NCBI GenBank assembly: GCA_903900705.1
Contig: CAIUOG010000022.1
Coordinates: 1-64,000 of the forward strand
Length of the DNA stretch: 64,000 bases
Origin: an uncultured Acidobacteriia bacterium
Lineage (GTDB): Bacteria > Acidobacteriota > Terriglobia > Bryobacterales > Bryobacteraceae
Reading direction: 5' to 3'
Shown here: piece after piece, positions 17,801-26,800 of the stretch
Layout: the number at the start of each line of letters is the position of its first letter
Position numbering within the stretch: the first letter of the stretch is position 1
The notes under the pieces: generated by a model
What the model was told of the DNA's origin: nothing
Databases searched by the model: none
What the model saw: only the letters and a program-made list of their open reading frames with translations
Made by a program: the position numbers and the translations under genes

Positions 17801-20800
17801 ACGGCGGATTGGAGCTGATGACGGTGGGCGGCGTATTGTCCACCGTCGAACTGGTGTAGAAATACTGTGCTCCCAGGCTGGACGTGTTACCGGCCAGATC
17901 CGCAAAGCTGTTGACGTAGAAGTAGAAACGGTCATTGGGATCGAGCGGAGCGGAAGGGGTGATGATCATGCTCTTCAGGTCGGATGACCACGTGACGATC
18001 AGTCCGTTCTGCCAGCGGCCGATGCCGAACTGGTACAGGCCGAAGTCGGTGACGGAGATTGGATTGATCGGCTTATTGAAGGTGATTTTGATGAGCGGGT
18101 TGGTCCCGACGGTCGAGTTATAGGACGGCGTCACGGCGGTGACGCCGGGGGCGACGAGGTCGATGCTCGCGCCGGTGGTGAAAGTACGGGTAACAGGCCC
18201 GGCGATGGGATTCCCGGCGGCGTCCGTTACCGCGGCGACCGTGACCACATATTGCGTGTTGGGCAGCAGGATCGTGCTGGGAACGACCGTCAGGAGTGTA
18301 CCGGCGGCGCTGAGCTGGGGCGTTATGGGGACAGAGATCGCGCCCGGGTTGCGCACCAGAGTGACGCCGGCAAGCGCGTTGGCCTTCAGCGGGCGATCAA
18401 ACTGGAACTGGGGCCTGAAGTTCACCGGAATGTTAGTCAGCCCGTTCGGCGGGACGACCTGGGTGACGCCCGGGCCTCCCGGGGGCGCCACGAGGACGGT
18501 TGAGAAGGAGCGGTCCAGGAGGGTGCCGGAGACGTTGCCGTTCAGGTCCGCGAAGCTATAGCCGTAGATCCGGTAGTTGTGAGCCACATTGAGCACGCCG
18601 CTTGGGGGCGTGGGCGTCAGGAGCAGCACGGTGTTGCCGGACGACCAGGTCATGGTGAACGGAGTTTGCGAACTGCCGTTACTCTGATCCCAGAGGTAGA
18701 TGGTGTTGTTGGCGATGACGGAACGCAGGTCGATGGGCTTGCTGAACACGATGGTAAAGCTCGCGGTGACCGGCACGTTCGTCTGGCTCTGCTGGACGCT
18801 GGTCTGGGTGACTGACGGCGGGTTGTAATCGGGCGCATTCTGCACGGTGAAAGACGTGTTGTAGGGATTGGGGGCGAGGAGATTGCCCGCCAGATCCCGA
18901 ATGTCATTCAGTTGCAGGTTCATCGCGCCGGCGGGCAGCGGAGCCTGCGGCGTCACGGTCAGAGTGAAGTTGTTCGAGTTGTAAGAGAGTGAGAGCGGAA
19001 TGGCGCCGCTGGGCCCTGTAAGAGTGACATTGGCCGGATCGAGCGTGAGTGAATCCAGGTTCTTACTGAACGTGATGCTCACGAGGGCATTGCTGCCGAT
19101 GGCGGTGGCGCCATTGGTGGGCGCAAGGGCGGTCACGGTGGGAGCGACCAGATCGGTCGCCACGTAGTTGTAGACGTAGAAGTTCGCCGAAGAGGCACTG
19201 CCCGCAAAGCTGAGGCCGCCGGTATCCTGTATCGCGGTCGTCAGATAGACGTAGACATAGTTGTTCAGGGGCTGGGGCGTGTTGGGCGTAAACCGAATGC
19301 CGCGATTGCCATCGAAGAAGCTGATGACGCCATTCACCGGGTTGGTGTTGTTGTTGTCTTTGACGAAGAAGCTGGAACTGGTGACGGTTGCCGGATTCAC
19401 CGGCTTGGTGAACACCACTTCGAGAGTCAGATTCTGCGGAGTGGTTCCGCAATAGGTGCAGGTTCTGGTGCTGATGGAGAGCGGTACCGCACTCAGATCG
19501 GCCGCGGTGGTGAAGCTCATGTAATAGTCGTACAGAGCGTTGCCGCTGGTATCCTGCGCCGCGCTGGTAAACCAGACCTGAATGAGTGCGCCGGGCGCGA
19601 AGTTGCTGGCGGGCGTGAACGTAATCGCCTGGTTATTGGCGGAGAACGCGAGGGAGCCGTTCAGCAGCACGCCATTCTGTGAGACGTGCACCGAGTTCAT
19701 ATTCACGGTAGCGGAACTCATGGGCGCGCTGGTAAAGAACGTGACGGTGGCATTGACCGGAACACCCGTCGCGCCGCTGGCGGGGCGCACGGCTGAAACG
19801 GAGGGCCGCGAGACAACAGGCTGGGGCGCGGTGGTGAAGGAAGAGCGGAACTCGGCGGCCAGATGATTGCCGGCAAGATCCGTGATGGAGGGGCTCACGA
19901 CTACCGTGTATGTCGTCGCGTAGGGCAGACTGCCGGTGCTGAATGAGACGGTGGTGGCGTCACCCGACAGAGAGTAGGCCGCGGTATAGAGGTTACTGCC
20001 GACGTACAGAGCCACGTTGCCGGTGATGGTGCCCGGGTTCAGGGGTTTGGAGAAGGTGACCACCACAGGGTTGGTGGGACCGATGCCGGTACTGCCATTG
20101 GGGGGAGTGACCAGAGATACGGTGGGGGGCGTCAGATCGGAGGCGCTGGTGGTGGTGAAGCAAAGCCCGGTAAAGTTGAACGGATTCCCCGCAAGGTCAT
20201 AGAGAAAGCCGGGATTCCCGTTCCAGGTGCAGATCTGGTGCTGAGACGGCAGCGGTTGCGTCGGGGTAAAGGTGAGCGTCTTCAGATCCGGGGATAAGCT
20301 GAGGGCTCCGGGAATATCCTTGCCAATGCTGTTGTCGTACACGCGCATGCTTGAGGAGTTGATGGTGACGGGATTCACCGGCTTATCCAGCTGGAAGACG
20401 ACGCTGGTATTGACGGGCACGGCGTTGCCGGAGGGGGTAATGGTGACGTTGCCGCGCGAGGTATCGACGGAGGCCGAGGAACTGGTGGTGAAGGAACTGC
20501 CCGGGTAGGGGTTCATGTAGTTCCCGCTGGTGTCACGAAGACCCGAGATGGCCACACTATAGGCGGTGGAGACGGCCAGATTCGAGGCCGGAGTAAAGAC
20601 CAGAGTGGTGTAGTCAGGTCCCGGCGCAAAGGCAGTGGAGCCAGCCACCGCGCCACCGTTCAGGGTGATGGCGTTGGGCGGAAGATAGGTGGAATCGAGC
20701 GCCGTGTTGAAATGCACCCAGACGGGCGAATTGACGGCGATGCCGGTGCTGCCGGCGGGCGGCGAGACCGAGAGCACGGAAGGCGGCGTGCTTACGCTTC

Positions 20801-23800
20801 CCGCGCCGGTATAGAAATACTGATTGAAGCTGACGCAGCAGATCCCGACCCAGTCATAAGCGGAATAGAAGCTGAACCGGTATTGCGTGGACGGATCGAG
20901 CGGCGCGGCCAGTTGCAGTTCCCACGTTTTGAAATCGGACGAGTGGATGACGTTCCCGTAGATGTAGGCGCCCGAATTTTGGTTATAGAGATAAACATTC
21001 GTGACGGTGAGGGGATTGAGCGGCTTGGCGGTGACAAGGCGAATCACGGGATTCGTGCCCACGGTGGAGTTGTAGACCGGCGTGACGCTGATGATGGAAT
21101 TTCCGCTGTAATCAGTGCCCGCTCCGGTGGTAAAGGAATAGCTGCCGGGATTGGTGAGGACGTGGCCCACCGCATCGGTCAGCGCGTTGGTGTAGGCGAG
21201 GGTGTAGCTGGTGGCCGGCGTGAGAGCTCCGGACGGCGTGAATATGTACTGGGTGAAGTCTGTGCTGTAGCTCCAGGTGCCGGGAACCGGCACTGCGCCG
21301 GGGTTCATCACGAAAGTCAGGCCGGACATGGTGGCCGGGTTAACCGGCTTATCGAAGCCCGCGGTGGGCAAGGCGTTGGTGGGCACACCGGTAGCGCCGT
21401 TCGGAATGTTGCCGGTGAGGAACGTGGGACCGGTGGCGTCCTGCGCGAAGCCGGTGGTGAACCGCTGGCAGTAGTGGCCCAGATTCTGGGTGTTGGAGGC
21501 ATCCACGATGGTGGGAGTGCCGCCGGGAACATAGTAGCTGTTCAGCTGGAGATAGTAGTCGCGGCCGACGGCCAGGTTGCCACTGGGGATGATCGTCAAA
21601 ACGCGACCGGACAGATCGAGTTGGACGGTGGCCGGGATGCCGGACGAGGTCCAGCAACCGCCCTGCGTCACGCTGTCAGAGATAAAGGCGTTGGCGGATG
21701 TGATGCTGCTGCCCAGCATGGGCTCATTGAACACCGCTGTGATCTTCGTATTGATGGGGACATTGGTGGCGCTGGTGGTTCCGCTCAGACCCATGGTGGG
21801 GCTGAGGAACGAGATGACCGGCGTGGAAGGCGTGGTCTGAATGGTGAAGCCGTTGATGACGGTGAAGGTTTCCGGCGCGGCGAGAGGCGGCGCAGGCGTG
21901 GTGACCACCACGTTGACGGGTCCGAGAGCCGCACCGGCACGGATGGTGAGCGTGGCGGAGGCGGTGAAATTGTCATTCACGGTCAGAACACCATTCGCGC
22001 CGAAGCCGCCGCCGTTCACAGAGATATCCGGGCCGAAATTGGCGGTAGTCGCGCCGCTGGTGAAGTGAGTAAACACACCGGTCAGAGACACACTGACGGT
22101 GGAGTTTGGCACGCCGATGTTCGGGCTGAGAGAACTCAGATTGGGAGAACCGGGCTGCACGGTGAATGCGCCGGTCAGAGTGACGACCTCTGAGCCGGTG
22201 GTGACCGTGACGTTGCGCGGCCCGGCGGGCGCACCGACGGTCACGAGGAAGTTCACGTTCAGGTTGAAATTGTCGGCCGCGGCAGGCGGGTTGCCCACCG
22301 TGACGCCGGTACCGGAGACAGAGACCACGCTCGAGTTGGTCCAGTGGGTGAACAGACCGACGATGTGTTCGTTCTGGGTGAGTCCCTGGGGTCCAAGTGG
22401 GATGGAAATACTGCTGATCTGCGGGACGCCCGCGATGACGGTAAATGCGCCGGCTTTGGTCAGCAGGCCGTCGACAGGGTCATTGATGGTGGCGTCCATG
22501 GCGCCGAGCGCGGAGGTGGAGAGCACGGTCAGGTTTACCGTTACCGAGGTATCGCTGTTGATGGTGTGGCCGGTAACCGAGAAATTGGCATTGCCGCAGA
22601 AAGCGCAGGTAAAGCCGGAAGTGAAGTGCGTGTAAAGCCCGGCGAAGGTGAGGGAGATCTGGTCATTCTGATGAGCCGAGGTCACATTGATGCTGGTGAT
22701 GACCGGCAGCCCGGCGAGCACATTGAACAGACCGGCGCCGGAGGCGACTTCGCCGCCGGTGGTGACGGTGACACCGCAGGGTCCCGTGGTGGCGTAGGTG
22801 GCAACGTTGACGGTGGCATCGATGATGGTGTCGCTCACGACAACAAAGGCGACCGGAGCACCGACGCAGGAGAACGAGATCTGCGGATTTGCCTGGGTGA
22901 AATGCGTGCCGCTTCCCGTGATGCGGATGATATCGCCGCTGTCATTCTGGTGCACGGTTGCAGGCGACGTGGGAACCGCGGAGAGGATGCTCGCGGCGCT
23001 GGCCGTGACATTGAAATAGCCGGGGGTGCCGTTACCGGCGCCGATGGTATACACGGCGATTTCCTGACCGCCGCTCGAAAGGTTCGTAATGAGGCGAACG
23101 GCGTGGTTACCGATGGGAGCGATGGGAGAAATCAGGAGGTGCACGGTGGCGTGAGTGAAGTCGGGTGCGGCGACCACCGTGGCCGTAATGCCCGCGCCAA
23201 AGTCCGCCGTGGTGTTGCCGAGTTGCCAGTGCGTGATATTCCCGGTGACGGTGATATCGACCGGAATGCCCTGCGTGCCGGAGGTGGGCGTGATGAAACT
23301 GACGCTGGGGGTATTGCTCAGAATGGTGAACGCGAGAGGTATGGTGGCGCTCTCTCCCTGCGTCACGAGCGTGACCGAATTCTGCTCGATGGTGGCGTTG
23401 GCGGCAATGGTGATATTGGCCTGGGCGGTGGTGGGCGAGATGACCTGCAGGGTGTTCAGGGTGATGCCGGGGCCAAAGTTGCCCACAGTGACGTTGGGTG
23501 GGGTCGCGCAGCAGAAGTTCGTGTTGGTGCCGGTGATGAGCACGTTCATGGTGGTGCCCTGGAGGCCGGAGTTCGGATTCAGCCCTGAGATGACGGCCGG
23601 ACCCGCGCCGATACAGAAGGCGCCATAAAGCTTGAGAACCTGCGTGCCGGTGGTGACGGTGACGTCACGGCAGCCGAGGTACGCGAGCGGGTCGATATGA
23701 CCCTGCACATCGACGGACTGCGGCCCGGTGACACTGATGTTCGTGATGATCGCGCCATTGCCGAGGTCGACCGTGGTGACGCCGGAAACAAAGGACGTGA

Positions 23801-26800
23801 ACTGGCCGAGCACACTGGCGGTGAAGTTATTCTGCTGCTTCACATTGCTGGAGGGGGTGCAATTCACGCAGCTGGTGAGGATGGGCGTGCCGGGAGTGAC
23901 CACAAAGGCATTGATCTCCGTGGCGACCTCGCCGGCGGTGATGGCGGTGACGTTGCGCAGCCCGGGGGAGGCCAGCGGCGCGAGATTCAGGGTGACGTTG
24001 GCATGGGTGGCATCGAGAACAGTTGCCAGGGTGACGCCAACATCGCCGCCGCCGAAGGTGAAGCTGGTGGAGTTGTTCCAGTGCGTATTGAAGCCGACGA
24101 GAGAGGTAACAAATCCGTTGGTCCCCTGCTGCACGGTGTTCGGCATGACGCTGGTAATGGTGGCGGTGCCGGGTGCGACGGAGAAGTAGCCGTAAGCGGT
24201 CTCATTACCTGTGGCGGTCACGGTTCGGCCACCCAGCGAGGCGAGGATATCGACATTGACCTGCATACGCACCGCGGTGGGGCCAAAGACCTGGAGGCTG
24301 CCCGGCGTGATGGTGACGCCCGGGCCGAAGCTGAAGTTGGACTCGGTGAGGCCCGAGTTCCAGGTGGTGTACTGGCCGACGAGGTTGACCGTGAGGGTCT
24401 GTCCCTGGAGACCGGAGCTGCCGTTGGGGCCATCCACGAGGCTGATCACCGGAGTACCGACCGTGACATAGAAGCTGGTGGTCTCGACTTCCGAGCCGGT
24501 AGTGAAGATGACGTTCCTGCTGCCGGTTGCGGCGCCGGGCTGAATAGTGATGTTGGCGACGGCGGAAGTCAGGCCGGTCACCTGGAAGTTATTGACGGTG
24601 ACACCCGCGCCAAAGGTGATCTGCGTGGGCGTGGAGGCGCCGGACGGGAGCCAGTTGGTGTAAGCGCCGGAGAAGGTGACGCTGAGAGTCTGACCTTTCA
24701 GGGCGACGCTGGGATACTCATACGAAATGTAAGGCGTGGGCGGCGCGTTGGAGATGATCTGCACCTGCCCGGTAAGCCCCTGCGAACCAGTCTGCACCAA
24801 AACGTTCTGCACGCCGACGGGCGCGCCGCAGGCGACGCTGATCACCGCCGTGAGAGCGGTATCGCTGTTGCGAACGACCTGGGTCACGGCGATGTTCGGG
24901 CCCATGAAAACGGTGGTGGAGCTGTCCCAGTGCGTGAAGACGCCGGTAATCTGCACATTAGTGCCGGTATCGCACTGTTTATAAGTGGAAGGACTGATGG
25001 AGATGAGGGAAGGAATGCCGCCCGTGACGAGGAAGCCCTGGTTGAGGGACACGACTTCGCCTCCGGTGGACATGGTGACGGTGCGCGTGCCGGGGTTGGC
25101 CGTCGGGCTGAGAGTGAGGTCCGCCAGCGCCGTGGTGGCGTTCTGAATCAGGAAGCCATTGACGGTGATGTCGCCGCCGCCGATGGAGAACTGCGTGAGG
25201 CCCTGGGCCCAGTGGGTAAAGTTACCGTTCACCTGCATCAGGATGTGCTGCCCCTGATTGGCGTTGGAGGGACTGATGGAACTGAGAATCGCGGGGCCGG
25301 GATTCACGGCAAAGAAGCTGCCGTTGACGACTTCTGTGCCGGTGGTGACGGTGACGGTGCGCCCGCCCAACTGCGCGATGGGGTCGATATAAAGATCGGC
25401 GGTGGCGTGGGTGGCGTCGACAATCACCAGATTGCTGACGGTAATGCCCTGGCCGAAGGTGACGGTGGTGGCGGGGGTTCCGTTGGAGCCGTTGTTCCAG
25501 TGCGTGAAGTTGCCGAGCAGCGCGACGCCGTGCAGGGTCTGGCCCTGGAGGCCGCTGACGGGCGTTGCGCCGTTCAGAGTGGGCACGCCGGGCAGCACAT
25601 TGAATGCGTTCAGGTAGCCGACGCTTTCACCCAGGGTGTACATGCAGAGGCCGCGAATGCCGGTGGTGGCGTTCACGTCGATGGCAATCGCGAGGGTGGC
25701 GTGAAGAGGATCGGACGCGGTCACATTTGTGACGACAGCGCCGGCCGGGGAAGCCGGGGTGCAGCCGCCGGTTGTCAGGTACGCGGTGCTGACACCGGTG
25801 GTGAAGTTCGTGTTCTGACCGGTCACATGGATGTTGACGCTGTGGCCCTGGGTATCGGACGTGGGGGTGACGTTGGTGATGATGGCCGCGCCCTGTGAGA
25901 CGGAGAACGCCAGCGGCAGAGTGATCTGCTCCACGTTGGCGGGGGCGGAGGGAACGTTGAGCGTGGTGATCGTGAAATCGCGCAAGCCGCCGGCGCAGCA
26001 ATAAGCCGTACCCTGCACGCGCACATGCAGGATGGCCTGGGTGGTGCTGAGCACGGTAATGTCGGAACCGCTCAGCGTGGAGGTTCCGCCGAAAGCTCCG
26101 ATGATGCCGGCGTTGTTGCCGAACGTGGCGCTGGTGTCGCCTGTATGGAAGTGCGTCACGCCGACGCCGTTCACCGTAATGTCCAGGGTGGTGCCCTGCG
26201 CCGCGGTGGTGGGGGTGATGCTAACCGTGCCGGTGACCGGGTGGACGTCGACGGCATTGGAGAATGACGGGGCAACTTCGCCATCGGTAATGGCGGAGAA
26301 GTTGCGGAAGCCGGTGGCGGCCGCAAAACTCACCGTGATTTGGCCATAGAGGTGAGTGGCATCCACCACCTGCACCTGCGTGATGGAGATGCCCGCGCCG
26401 AAGTTCAACGTTGTGGCGCCCTGGAGGAAGTGGGTGGCCACGCCAATCACGCGGAAGGACCGGGTATCGCCCTGATTGATGTCAGAAACGGAGCCACTGG
26501 CGGGACAGGCGGACTCATGCTGGCAATCGATGCTGATGCCCAGCGCGCTGACGGAGGCGATACTCGGCGTGACACTGAAACCCAGACCGGACTCCACCTC
26601 GCCGCCGTTGTTAGTGATCATTACCACGGAGCGGCCGCCCACGGGCGTAGTCGGGGAGATGGAAATGTCGGCTGTCGCAGTGTTCGGGGTCAGGATGTTG
26701 AGATTGCTGACCGTGACGCCCGCACCCAGAATCGCCAGAGTGGAAGAGTTCCAGTTGGTGAGATTGCCGGTGATGGTGACGCCGGTGAGTGCCTGGCCCT

